A stretch of 64,000 bases of DNA. Origin: Bacteroidales bacterium. GTDB lineage: Bacteria; Bacteroidota; Bacteroidia; Bacteroidales; UBA932. Location of the stretch: assembly GCA_017400135.1 (NCBI GenBank), contig JAFPVJ010000017.1:96118-160117 (forward strand), in the 5' to 3' direction. Below the pieces are notes generated by a model. It was not told the origin of the DNA. It did not search any database and worked only from the letters and a program-made list of their open reading frames with translations. Numbering within the stretch: the first letter of the stretch is position 1; every line of letters starts with the position of its first letter. Below are positions 8,932 through 16,833 of this stretch, piece by piece. A program made the position numbers and the translations under genes.

Positions 8932-9396
8932 TTACCGGACCATTTCAAGGTCCTTCTTGAGCATGACCTTGGGATCCATCAGGGCAACCTTCTGGTAAAG
9001 GAGAACCTGGTAGCCGAGGGAGAGATAAACTTTCTCTTCATGCTTGCCCTTGCGCCACCAGCGGTAAAAACCGACGGGATCGTTCTCGAAGGGGATCTTT
9101 GCCTTGATGCCGGCGCTGTAGCCAGGGTAGTCGATGACGAGCTGGAGCCCCATGAATTTCTTGTAATAGTCGGGATCGCTCTTGCGGAGTTTGCTGACCA
9201 GGGGATTGAGCACTTCGAAACTGTCAACCTGGAGGGACTTCTCCCGGACGATCATCTTGTGGATCCGCACCGGGTCCTCGTTGAGCCAGGCCCCCATCTT
9301 GAGGGTCTTGGGGCCCTCGTCCGTCTCCAGCGTCAAAAAGTCTGAAGAAGTATAAGTCTTCTCCGAATCGAGCGGGTATAGTACTTCTTCAGCCAT
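8932..9396 (-). CDS. Conserved-looking hypothetical protein
   Basis: 154 aa protein that I do not recognise. It starts MAEEVLYPLDSEKTYTSSDF, has no signal peptide or membrane segment, and is rich in Lys and Asp with a basic patch WWRKGKHEEK. It has its own -7 box (minus strand, 9427-9420) and converges on the GNAT-peptidase gene with a three-base gap. The minus frame is supported by promoter position and balanced codon use, while the opposite strand carries only a shorter frame. No function can be assigned. Confidence 0.7.
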   Translation of the reverse strand: MAEEVLYPLDSEKTYTSSDFLTLETDEGPKTLKMGAWLNEDPVRIHKMIVREKSLQVDSFEVLNPLVSKLRKSDPDYYKKFMGLQLVIDYPGYSAGIKAKIPFENDPVGFYRWWRKGKHEEKVYLSLGYQVLLYQKVALMDPKVMLKKDLEMVR

Positions 9397-9419
9397 GGGT
9401 CCTGAATTGCATAACCTCG

Positions 9420-9427
9420 CAAATATA
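9420..9427 (-). promoter_or_regulatory. Promoter -7 box of the hypothetical gene at 8932-9396
   Basis: On the minus strand TATATTTG, a full match to TAnnTTTG, 23 bases upstream of the ATG. Confidence 0.65.
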
Positions 9428-9471
9428 TCGAAAAAAAACGAAAAATGTTGCCTTTATTTCCGGGAATTTCG

Positions 9472-9479
9472 TATTTTTA
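9472..9479 (+). promoter_or_regulatory. Possible -7 box of arginase-fold gene
   Basis: TATTTTTA matches seven of eight positions of TAnnTTTG, 21 bases before the GTG start at 9501. Confidence 0.35.
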
Positions 9480-9500
9480 AAGGATTAAAAGTGCATTTTA

Positions 9501-10205
9501 GTGCAATCGGTGGCTTTTTTTACCCTCTTGTTGGATTTTTCCGGAGTCTATGGTGAAGAAGATTTCCTTCCCGAAGGGACGGTCCGGGTGGACCTGACCG
9601 ACCTCGAAGGGACTGAATGCTACTGTGATTCATTCGCCGCCCGGGAGATTCGCCGCCGTATCGCTGCCGCGATGGACGGCCGGTCCAAGGATCCCTCAGG
9701 CGGGCTGACACCCTCGCTTCATTGGATCGATGGGGGAGACTATCACTATGCCTCCCGATTCTTCCTGGAGAGGATAGACTGCCCTTTCTGCCTGGTGCTG
9801 ATCGACAACCATCCCGACGATCAGTCGTCCGCGTTCGGCGGGGATCTGCTCAGTTGCGGGGGCTGGGTCGCAGATGCCCGCCGGGACCTTCCGGCGCTGC
9901 GCGGGACGGTCTGGATCAACGGGCCCGGACAGGACTTGCAGCTGCCGGATCTTCCGGTGTATCTCTCCATCGACAAGGATGTCCTGGGCACGGAATATGC
10001 CCGTACCAACTGGGACCAGGGCACTCTGAGCCTGGAGCAATTGAAGGAAATCGTCCTACAGATCGCCGCCCGACGGGAAATCATTGGAATCGACGTCTGC
10101 GGTGAACTCTCCGCCGCCAAGGGTGCCGTCGCCCGGGATTATGCAATCAATCGCAACACCAACCTTGAACTCCAAGATTTTTTCGTATCTTTACAAACTA
10201 AATAA
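9501..10205 (+). CDS. Arginase/agmatinase-fold protein
   Basis: 234 aa protein of the ureohydrolase superfamily, whose members hydrolyse guanidino compounds with two Mn ions. Metal-site-like motifs occur in order: DGGDYHY, LIDNHPDDQ, LSIDKDVL and GIDVCGE. Compared with canonical arginases (about 300 aa, GGDHS / DAHxD / SxDxD), the protein is short and the motifs are altered, for example DNHPD in place of DAHAD. Substrate is therefore unclear. The start is GTG 9501; GTG 9510 is also possible. The gcv operon begins 19 bases downstream and a -7-like box for it lies inside this gene's 3' end. Confidence 0.72.
   Translation: MQSVAFFTLLLDFSGVYGEEDFLPEGTVRVDLTDLEGTECYCDSFAAREIRRRIAAAMDGRSKDPSGGLTPSLHWIDGGDYHYASRFFLERIDCPFCLVLIDNHPDDQSSAFGGDLLSCGGWVADARRDLPALRGTVWINGPGQDLQLPDLPVYLSIDKDVLGTEYARTNWDQGTLSLEQLKEIVLQIAARREIIGIDVCGELSAAKGAVARDYAINRNTNLELQDFFVSLQTK
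10186..10193 (+). promoter_or_regulatory. Possible gcv operon -7 box
   Basis: TATCTTTA matches seven of eight positions of TAnnTTTG, 31 bases before gcvT and inside the last codons of the upstream gene. No glycine-riboswitch-like region fits in the 18-base gap. Confidence 0.4.
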
Positions 10206-10223
10206 TACCACAGCATAATAACT

Positions 10224-11327
10224 ATGGAAGAAACCCTGCTCAAAACTTGTCTCTATGACAGCCACGTGGCTCTCGGCGCCAAGATGAGCCCCTTCGCGGG
10301 CTTCATGATGCCGATCCAATATTCCGGCATCATCGCCGAACACCTTGCCGTCCGTCAGAAAGTCGGCATGTTCGATGTCTCCCACATGGGCGAGATCTTC
10401 GTCAGCGGCCCGGATGCCGAAAGGTTCGTCAACCATATCTTTACGAATGAAATCAGAGGGTTCGCCCCCGGCAAGGTCCTGTACGGGATGATGCTTTATC
10501 CGGACGGCGGCGTCGTGGACGACCTGCTGGTCTACCGCGAGTATGAGCCGGACCATTTCCTCCTGGTCGTCAATGCGGCCAACATCGCCAAGGACTACCG
10601 GTGGATGCTGGACCAGGCGGAAGGATACGACGTAAAGATCGACAATCAGTCGGACAACTGGGGGCAGATCGCCGTCCAGGGACCCGACGCCGAATCGAAG
10701 GTCGTCGAGGTCCTGGGCGAAACCAAGGCAAAGGACACCGCCTTCTACGAGTTTTACGACAGCACCTACATGGGCAAGCGGATGATCGTCAGCCGCACCG
10801 GCTACACCGGCGAAGACGGTTTCGAGATCTATACCTCCGTCGAAGGTACGCAGGATATCTGGCAAAAGATGCTGGACGCCGGTGTGACTCCTTGCGGCCT
10901 GGGCTGCCGCGACACCCTGCGCTTCGAAGCCGGCCTGCCGCTCTACGGCGACGAACTGAGCCCGGAGATCACCCCTGTGGAAGCGGGACTGGGCATGTTC
11001 TGCAAGCTGGACAAGGAAGAATTCATCGGCAAGGATGTGATCGCGCTGCAGAAGGCGGAAGGCACGCAGAAAAAGCTGGTCGGCATCGGCATCGCCGACC
11101 GCGCCATTCCGCGCGCCGGCTATCCCGTCGAACTGGAAGACGGTACGCAGGTGGGTGTCGTCACGACCGGCTACCATTCCATTTCCCTCGACAAGAGCAT
11201 CTGTTTCGCTCTCGTGAAGACGGAATATGCCGCCCTCGGCACGCCGCTCTGGATCCGCATCCGCAGCCGCGTATTCCCGGGCGAGGTCATCAAGAAAAGA
11301 TTTTATCAGACAAATTATAAAAAATAG
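10224..11327 (+). CDS. gcvT: Glycine cleavage system T protein (aminomethyltransferase)
   Basis: 367 aa folate-dependent aminomethyltransferase. It transfers the methylene group from aminomethyl-lipoyl-GcvH to tetrahydrofolate and releases ammonia. Family segments include HLAVRQKVGMFDVSHMGE, GPDAERFVNHIFTN and SRTGYTGEDGFEIY; the N-terminal stretch SPFAGFMMPIQYSGI is typical. It is first in a tight operon gcvT-gcvH-gcvPA-gcvPB, three bases before gcvH. The lipoamide dehydrogenase (L protein) is not in the window. Confidence 0.97.
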   Translation: MEETLLKTCLYDSHVALGAKMSPFAGFMMPIQYSGIIAEHLAVRQKVGMFDVSHMGEIFVSGPDAERFVNHIFTNEIRGFAPGKVLYGMMLYPDGGVVDDLLVYREYEPDHFLLVVNAANIAKDYRWMLDQAEGYDVKIDNQSDNWGQIAVQGPDAESKVVEVLGETKAKDTAFYEFYDSTYMGKRMIVSRTGYTGEDGFEIYTSVEGTQDIWQKMLDAGVTPCGLGCRDTLRFEAGLPLYGDELSPEITPVEAGLGMFCKLDKEEFIGKDVIALQKAEGTQKKLVGIGIADRAIPRAGYPVELEDGTQVGVVTTGYHSISLDKSICFALVKTEYAALGTPLWIRIRSRVFPGEVIKKRFYQTNYKK

Positions 11328-11330
11328 ACT

Positions 11331-11708
11331 ATGAGCAAAGTACAAGAAGGTTTGCTGTACAGCGAATCACACGAGTGGGTCCGCGTCGAAGGTCCCAACG
11401 CATTTGTGGGCATTTCCGATTTCGCGCAGGAAGAGATGGGCGACATCACCTATGTCGACCTCCCGGACCTTGACAATGTCCTGAAGGGAGAGGAATTCGG
11501 CGCCCTCGAGAGCGTCAAGGCCTCCAGCGACCTCTATTCCCCGGTTACGGGCACCGTCAGCGAGCGCAACCTCGACCTGGAAGACGCCCCCGAACTGCTG
11601 AACGAGGATCCGTACGGCAACTGGATCATCCGCGTCCATCTGGCCAATCCGGCCGAGCTGGACGATCTGATGGACGCCGAAGCTTACGCCCAATTCATCG
11701 CGAAGTAA
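11331..11708 (+). CDS. gcvH: Glycine cleavage system H protein
   Basis: 125 aa lipoyl carrier that shuttles the aminomethyl group between the P, T and L proteins. The lipoylated lysine is Lys63 in ALESVKASSDLYSP. The length and single hybrid lipoyl domain are standard. The stop overlaps the gcvPA start by one base (TAATG), so translation is probably coupled. Confidence 0.98.
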   Translation: MSKVQEGLLYSESHEWVRVEGPNAFVGISDFAQEEMGDITYVDLPDLDNVLKGEEFGALESVKASSDLYSPVTGTVSERNLDLEDAPELLNEDPYGNWIIRVHLANPAELDDLMDAEAYAQFIAK

Positions 11709-13024
11709 TGGCGGGATTCTGCTATTTCCCCCAGACGGGGGAGGATATCCGGCAGATGCTGGATCGGATAGGGGTCACCTCGATGGATGACCTCTATTGC
11801 GATGTGCCCCCGGAGTTTCTCCACAAGGAGGAATTGAACCTGCCGGACGCCATGTCCGAGCAGCAGGTGCGGCACTTCTTCGAGTCCCTCGCCGCGATGG
11901 ATCCGAAACTCAAGGTCTTCGTGGGTGCCGGTGCGTATGACCATTACGTACCCGCCGTCATCCCCTACATCACCTCGCGTTCCGAGTTCCTGACGGCCTA
12001 CACGCCCTACCAGTGCGAGATCTCGCAGGGCACCCTGCGCTACATCTTCGAATACCAGACGATGATCTGCAACCTGACGGGCCTGGACGTGTCCAACGCC
12101 TCGGTCTATGACGGATCGACGGCCGCCGCCGAGGCGATGCGCATGTGTGTCGCCTGCGCCCGGCGCAAAAACACCGTCCTGCTCTCGAAGGCCCTGCTGC
12201 CGCAGGTGCTGGGCGTCGTGAAGACCTACGCCAAGTATGCCGGCATCCGCCTGGCATTCATCGAGGCGGAAGGCGGCCGCACTTCGCTCGCCAGCCTGAA
12301 AGCCCAGCTGGAAAGCGGCGACGTGGCGGGCGCCATCGTGCCTTCGGTCAACCGCTACGGCATCGTGGAGGACCTGACGGGCTTCGCCGAGGCCCTCCAT
12401 GCCTGCGATGCGCTGCTGGTGCAGTATTGCGACCCTTCGGCGCTTGCCGTGCTCAAGACGCCGGCCGAATGGGACGCCGACATCGCGGTCGGAGACGGCC
12501 AGAGCCTGGGCATTCCGCTCTGCTATGGCGGCCCCTACGTCGGTTTCATGGCCTGCAAGAAGGCTTACATGCGCAAACTCCCGGGCCGCATCGTGGGACA
12601 GACCGTCGATGCGCAGGGACGGCGTGCGTTCGTGCTGACCCTGCAGGCCCGCGAGCAGCACATCCGCCGCGAGAAGGCGACGAGCAACATCTGCTCCAAC
12701 GAGTCCCTGATGGCGCTCTGGGTGACGGTCTATCTGTCCTTGATGGGCCCCGAAGGGATGCGCCAGGTCAATGCGAAATCCTCCGCGGGTGCGCATTACC
12801 TGTATGAGAAGCTTCTGGAAACGGGCAAGTTCGAACCGGTGTTCGACGCACCTTTCCTGAAGGAATTCGTACTCAAGCCCCTCTGCAACGTCAACGAACT
12901 CCAGCAGCGCCTCTGCGACGCCGGCTTCTTCGCCGCGTTGAAGACGGAAGAGGGCTATGTCAGCTTCTGCGTGACCGAAAAACACAACCGGGCGGAGATC
13001 GACGCCCTGGTGGCAGCCATATAG
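11708..13024 (+). CDS. gcvPA: Glycine dehydrogenase (decarboxylating) subunit 1
   Basis: 438 aa N-terminal half of the P protein. With GcvPB it decarboxylates glycine and loads the aminomethyl group on GcvH. Recognisable are FVGAGAYDHYVPAVIPYI, TAYTPYQCEISQGTLRYIFE and IRREKATSNICSNESLMAL. The P protein is one long chain in E. coli but split in many bacteria including Bacteroidota; both halves are intact here, so this is not a frameshift. An AGGAGG motif at its 3' end (13023-13028) serves gcvPB. Confidence 0.97.
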   Translation: MAGFCYFPQTGEDIRQMLDRIGVTSMDDLYCDVPPEFLHKEELNLPDAMSEQQVRHFFESLAAMDPKLKVFVGAGAYDHYVPAVIPYITSRSEFLTAYTPYQCEISQGTLRYIFEYQTMICNLTGLDVSNASVYDGSTAAAEAMRMCVACARRKNTVLLSKALLPQVLGVVKTYAKYAGIRLAFIEAEGGRTSLASLKAQLESGDVAGAIVPSVNRYGIVEDLTGFAEALHACDALLVQYCDPSALAVLKTPAEWDADIAVGDGQSLGIPLCYGGPYVGFMACKKAYMRKLPGRIVGQTVDAQGRRAFVLTLQAREQHIRREKATSNICSNESLMALWVTVYLSLMGPEGMRQVNAKSSAGAHYLYEKLLETGKFEPVFDAPFLKEFVLKPLCNVNELQQRLCDAGFFAALKTEEGYVSFCVTEKHNRAEIDALVAAI

Positions 13025-13036
13025 GAGGGACCGGAC

Positions 13037-14440
13037 ATGAGATACTACGACAAACTGGTTTTCGAACTTTCCAAGCCTGGCCGGAGCGGTTTTTCGCTCT
13101 CGCAGGAATGGGCGGACGCCCCCCTGGACCTCGATCCCGCGCTGCTGCGCGTCGAAGCCCCCGTGCTGCCCGAGGTCAGCGAGGTGGATGTGGTGCGCCA
13201 CTACACCAACCTGTCCCAGATGAATTTCGGTGTGGACACCGGTTTCTATCCGCTGGGCAGCTGCACGATGAAATACAACCCCAAGATTAACGAGGAAATC
13301 GCCGCGCTGCCGGCGTTCCTGGGCCTGCACCCGCTGCAGGACCCGGAAACGGTCAAGGGTGCGCGCACCGTCCTGGACTGGACGGACCGCTTGCTCGCGG
13401 AGATCACGGGGATGAAGCATTTCACCTTCAAGCCCTGCGCCGGCGCGCACGGTGAACTGACAGGCCTGATGATCCTGCGGGAGTACCATCTCTCCCGGGG
13501 CGACGAAGGCCGTACCAAGGTCATCGTTCCGGACAGCGCCCACGGTACCAATCCGGCGAGCGCGGCCGTCTGCGGCCTGGAGATCGTGGAGGTGAAGTCC
13601 AACGCGGCCGGTCTGGTCGACGTGGAGGAACTCAAGCCCCTGCTCGGACCGGACATCGCCGGCATCATGATGACCAATCCCAACACCCTCGGTCTCTTCG
13701 AGAAAGACATCAAGGAGATCGCGGCGCTGGTGCACGGATGCGGCGGCCTGCTCTACTATGACGGCGCCAACATGAATCCGCTCCTGGGCGCCGTTCGTCC
13801 GGGCGACATGGGCTTTGACATCATGCATCTGAACCTGCACAAGACCTTCTCCACGCCTCACGGCGGTGGCGGCCCGGGCAGCGGCCCGGTCGGTGTCGCG
13901 GAGCATCTGGTGCCCTTCCTGGGCGTCAGCACTTCCGGCTTCCACGGCAATTTCGGCGTGATCCTGCGTGCCCTGGCCTACATCCTGATGCTGGGCAAGC
14001 AGAACGTACATCTGGCGGGACGCCTTGCCACGCTGAACGCTAACTACATCAAGGAATGCCTGCGCGATGCGTACAAGCTGCCGATCGACAGCGTGTGCAA
14101 GCACGAATTCGTCTTTGACGGCCTGATCGACGACGGAGCGTGCGAAGGGAAGGCCGGTGCCACGACGCTCGACGTCGCCAAGCGCCTGCTGGACTTCGGC
14201 TACCACGCCCCGACTATCTATTTCCCGCTCCTGTTCCATCAGGCGCTGATGATCGAGCCGACGGAGACCGAGTCCAAGGAGACTCTGGACGACTTCATCG
14301 CCGTGATGCACAAGATCGCCGAAGAAGCGGCCGCGGACCCCAACATCCTGCATGCGGCTCCGCACAACGCGCCGATTTCCCGGCCCGACGAGACAACCGC
14401 GGCCCGCAATCCTATCCTGAAGTGGGAAAATGAGAATTAG
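13037..14440 (+). CDS. gcvPB: Glycine dehydrogenase (decarboxylating) subunit 2
   Basis: 467 aa C-terminal half of the P protein with the PLP lysine in HLNLHKTFSTPHGGGGPG (Lys269). Other family segments are YPLGSCTMKYNPK and DSAHGTNPASA. A strong Shine-Dalgarno AGGAGG sits eight bases before the ATG, which is uncommon in Bacteroidota and fixes the start. The gene overlaps the next one (M23 lipoprotein) by 11 bases. Confidence 0.97.
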   Translation: MRYYDKLVFELSKPGRSGFSLSQEWADAPLDLDPALLRVEAPVLPEVSEVDVVRHYTNLSQMNFGVDTGFYPLGSCTMKYNPKINEEIAALPAFLGLHPLQDPETVKGARTVLDWTDRLLAEITGMKHFTFKPCAGAHGELTGLMILREYHLSRGDEGRTKVIVPDSAHGTNPASAAVCGLEIVEVKSNAAGLVDVEELKPLLGPDIAGIMMTNPNTLGLFEKDIKEIAALVHGCGGLLYYDGANMNPLLGAVRPGDMGFDIMHLNLHKTFSTPHGGGGPGSGPVGVAEHLVPFLGVSTSGFHGNFGVILRALAYILMLGKQNVHLAGRLATLNANYIKECLRDAYKLPIDSVCKHEFVFDGLIDDGACEGKAGATTLDVAKRLLDFGYHAPTIYFPLLFHQALMIEPTETESKETLDDFIAVMHKIAEEAAADPNILHAAPHNAPISRPDETTAARNPILKWENEN

Positions 14441-15641
14441 GCCCATCCTCTTTCTGACGCTGTGTCTGTCCCTGGCCGCTGCCTGCGGCCGGGGAAAAGC
14501 GCCATCCCAGGAACCGGAGCCCGAACTGCCGCCCCTCGGTTTCTTCGCCGACTCGCTGCTGGTCGAGGAATGGACGGTCCAGCCGGGAGAGACCTTCACG
14601 GGCCTTTTTACCCGTCTGGGAATGACGTCCGACGAGTCCTTCCGCCTGGCGAAGGCCTGCGATTCCGTCTTCGACGTGCGCCGGCTACGGGCCGGCAACG
14701 GACTGGAGGTCTATTTCGACAGCCTGGGCCATGACCTGAAGTATGTCGTATACAACAACGACCGCATCCGCCGGACCGTCTTCAAATGCTTCGATTCCCT
14801 GGAAGTATGGACGTCCGACAGGGAGGTTAGCTATGAGCGGAAATATGCCGACGTGGAGATCACTTCTTCGCTTTGGAACGACATGACTTCGGCCGGAGCC
14901 TCCCCGATGCTGATCTTGAAACTGTCGGACATTTATGCCTGGACGGTCGATTTCTTCGGCCTCCGCGACGGAGACCGCTTCCGCATGGTCTACGGCCAGA
15001 CGCTTTGCGAAGGCGACATCATCTCGGTGGACACCGTGTATTATGCTGTCTTTTCCCGAGATGGCAAGGAAGTCCCGGCGATCCTGTATGACCAGGGAGA
15101 CGGGGGAAACAAGTACTGGAACGCGAAGGGGGAGAGCCTGAAAAAAGCCTTCCTCAAGGCACCGCTGCAGTTCACGCGCATTTCTTCCGGTTTTTCCTAC
15201 GCCCGACGGCATCCGGTGACGGGTAAGATCCGGCCGCACACGGCCGTCGACTATGCGGCTCCGACCGGTACGCCGGTCATGAGCATCGGCGACGGTACCG
15301 TCTTGAGCGTCGGATGGGCCGGTGGCGGCGGCAACACCGTCAAGATCCGGCACAATTCCTCTTATACGACTTCTTACATGCACCTGAGCCGTTATGCCAA
15401 GGGCTTGAAAGCCGGGCAGCACGTGCATCAGGGGCAGATCATAGGATATGTCGGGGCGACCGGTACGGCGACCGGTCCGCACCTCGATTTCCGGGTGTAC
15501 AGGGACGGCACGGCCATCAATCCCCTGAAAATGGAGTCTCCTTCCGCGGATCCGATCCGTCCGGAGAATCTGCCGGCGCTGGATTCCATGCGCCGCGTCT
15601 ATGAGGCGATGGCCATCGAACTGGGCGCTTCGGAAGAATAG
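14430..15641 (+). CDS. M23-family peptidoglycan peptidase lipoprotein
   Basis: 403 aa lipoprotein: signal peptide with lipobox LAAAC, then a Pro/Glu-rich linker, an OapA/LysM-like N-terminal region (about 45-240) and an M23 domain (about 250-375). The zinc motif HxxxD is intact as HTAVDY (His270, Asp274). The second motif, normally HxH, reads GPHLDFRV (His351, Asp353), so the second His is replaced by Asp. The zinc ligands remain, but the general-base His may be missing; activity is uncertain. Gene start is inside gcvPB, followed two bases later by trmO. Likely role is wall remodelling in the periplasm. Confidence 0.86.
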   Translation: MRIRPILFLTLCLSLAAACGRGKAPSQEPEPELPPLGFFADSLLVEEWTVQPGETFTGLFTRLGMTSDESFRLAKACDSVFDVRRLRAGNGLEVYFDSLGHDLKYVVYNNDRIRRTVFKCFDSLEVWTSDREVSYERKYADVEITSSLWNDMTSAGASPMLILKLSDIYAWTVDFFGLRDGDRFRMVYGQTLCEGDIISVDTVYYAVFSRDGKEVPAILYDQGDGGNKYWNAKGESLKKAFLKAPLQFTRISSGFSYARRHPVTGKIRPHTAVDYAAPTGTPVMSIGDGTVLSVGWAGGGGNTVKIRHNSSYTTSYMHLSRYAKGLKAGQHVHQGQIIGYVGATGTATGPHLDFRVYRDGTAINPLKMESPSADPIRPENLPALDSMRRVYEAMAIELGASEE

Positions 15642-15643
15642 CC

Positions 15644-16312
15644 ATGGATCCCGTCGCCGTATTCAAGTCACCCTTCTCCGAGAAGTTCGGCATCCCGCGC
15701 CAGAGCGGCCTGGTCGCCGAACTGCCGGGAGAAGTGCATCTGGTGGGGGAGTATCGCAATCCGGATGCTTTGAGAGGCCTGGAATCCTTCGATTACATCT
15801 GGCTGATCTGGGACTTTTCCGCGAACGGGAAGGCCCCGGATACGCCGTGGAAAGCGACGGTCCGTCCACCCCGGCTCGGGGGCAACCGGCGCCTCGGTGT
15901 CTTCGCCACGCGTTCTCCTTTCCGGCCCAATCCGTTGGGCCTCTCCTCCGTTCGACTGGAGCGGGTGGACTTTGAAAAAAGAATACTTTATGTCCGGGGC
16001 GCCGATCTAATGGACGGGACCCCGATCTATGACATCAAACCCTATCTGGCTTATACGGACGCCCATCCCGAGGCGGCCGGCGGCTTTACGGACGAGACGG
16101 CTTGGGAAGGGCTCGAAGTCGTTGTCCCAGATTCTCTTGCGACTGTTTTTACGGAGGATGAAATTTCTGCGCTCAAGGCCTCTCTGGCCCTGGATCCCCG
16201 TCCGCACTACCAGGACGACGCAGAAAAGAAATACGGCCTGACTTTCGCAGGCCGTACTGTCCATTTTGTCGTATGTGACGGCGTTCTGACCGTCACGGAT
16301 GTTGAAGAATAA
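15644..16312 (+). CDS. trmO: tRNA (N6-threonylcarbamoyladenosine-37)-methyltransferase TrmO
   Basis: 222 aa SPOUT-unrelated, SAM-dependent beta-barrel methyltransferase (TsaA-like/UPF0066). It methylates t6A37 of certain tRNAs. The family signature is clear: FSEKFGIPRQSGL at the N terminus, FDYIWLIWDF, then RPPRLGGNRRLGVFATRSPF and RPNPLGLSSVRLE, and MDGTPIYDIKPYLAYTD. Last gene of the gcv-M23-trmO run. It converges on the outer-membrane protein gene with a two-base gap. Confidence 0.93.
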   Translation: MDPVAVFKSPFSEKFGIPRQSGLVAELPGEVHLVGEYRNPDALRGLESFDYIWLIWDFSANGKAPDTPWKATVRPPRLGGNRRLGVFATRSPFRPNPLGLSSVRLERVDFEKRILYVRGADLMDGTPIYDIKPYLAYTDAHPEAAGGFTDETAWEGLEVVVPDSLATVFTEDEISALKASLALDPRPHYQDDAEKKYGLTFAGRTVHFVVCDGVLTVTDVEE

Positions 16313-16314
16313 AT

Positions 16315-16794
16315 CTAGAAACAGACCTTGATGCCAAGGCCGACGTTCCCGATGAAGCCCCGTACCTGCGGCAAGACGTTGAGGAAGGGACGGTAATCCA
16401 GGGAGAAGGCGATCGGTGCGCTGTAAAGCTTGTATTCCAGCCCCACGACGCCGGCTGCACCCACGACCATCGATCCGTAGTTGTCGCTGTCTTCCTTGGA
16501 CATCGTTGCGGCCCCGATGTGGGCGCCGAGTCCATAATAGAACAGGAATCCGTCTCCGATGACGGGCAGGTTCCACTCATACAGGAGGGAGAACACACTG
16601 GCCCTCAGCATCCGGTCCCTGGGATACTGGAAATTGTAAGTGAACTCCAGGGCGTTGTAGTCGCTCAGGATATGCTTCAGGGTGACGCCGCTGTCGTTGC
16701 CGCCGCCGCGGATGCCGATGGCCCAGTTGTAATCTTGCGCTTGGGCCGCGACGGATGCGAGGCAGAGCGCCGCGATGATCAGGATCTTTTTCAT
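16315..16794 (-). CDS. Small outer-membrane beta-barrel-like protein
   Basis: 159 aa exported protein. It has a Sec signal peptide (MKKILIIAALCLASVAAQAQ) and alternating aromatic strands such as YNALEFTYNFQYP and IAFSLDYRPFLNV, and ends in Phe (KVCF), which fits an eight-strand outer-membrane barrel. No specific family is recognised. It has its own full-match -7 box on the minus strand. Function unknown; structural or porin-like roles are possible. Confidence 0.72.
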   Translation of the reverse strand: MKKILIIAALCLASVAAQAQDYNWAIGIRGGGNDSGVTLKHILSDYNALEFTYNFQYPRDRMLRASVFSLLYEWNLPVIGDGFLFYYGLGAHIGAATMSKEDSDNYGSMVVGAAGVVGLEYKLYSAPIAFSLDYRPFLNVLPQVRGFIGNVGLGIKVCF

Positions 16795-16823
16795 ATTCGG
16801 ATCAAAGATTTAGTTTCGTTTCA

Positions 16824-16831
16824 CAAATATA
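16824..16831 (-). promoter_or_regulatory. Promoter -7 box of small outer-membrane protein gene
   Basis: Minus-strand TATATTTG, full match to TAnnTTTG, 29 bases before the ATG at 16794. It sits in the 39-base gap after the flavoprotein gene stop. Confidence 0.65.
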
Positions 16832-16833
16832 AA

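Noticed and set aside
10206-10223. Glycine riboswitch before gcvT
   Set aside because: Only 18 bases separate the stop of the upstream gene from gcvT, too short, and no aptamer-like pairing is seen upstream.
11708-14440. Frameshifted glycine dehydrogenase
   Set aside because: Split GcvPA/GcvPB is a normal form; both chains have full-length ends and separate starts.
11684-14698. 1004-codon minus-strand frame opposite the gcv operon
   Set aside because: The plus-strand genes are unambiguous glycine cleavage proteins; the antisense frame is His/Arg/Gly-rich noise.
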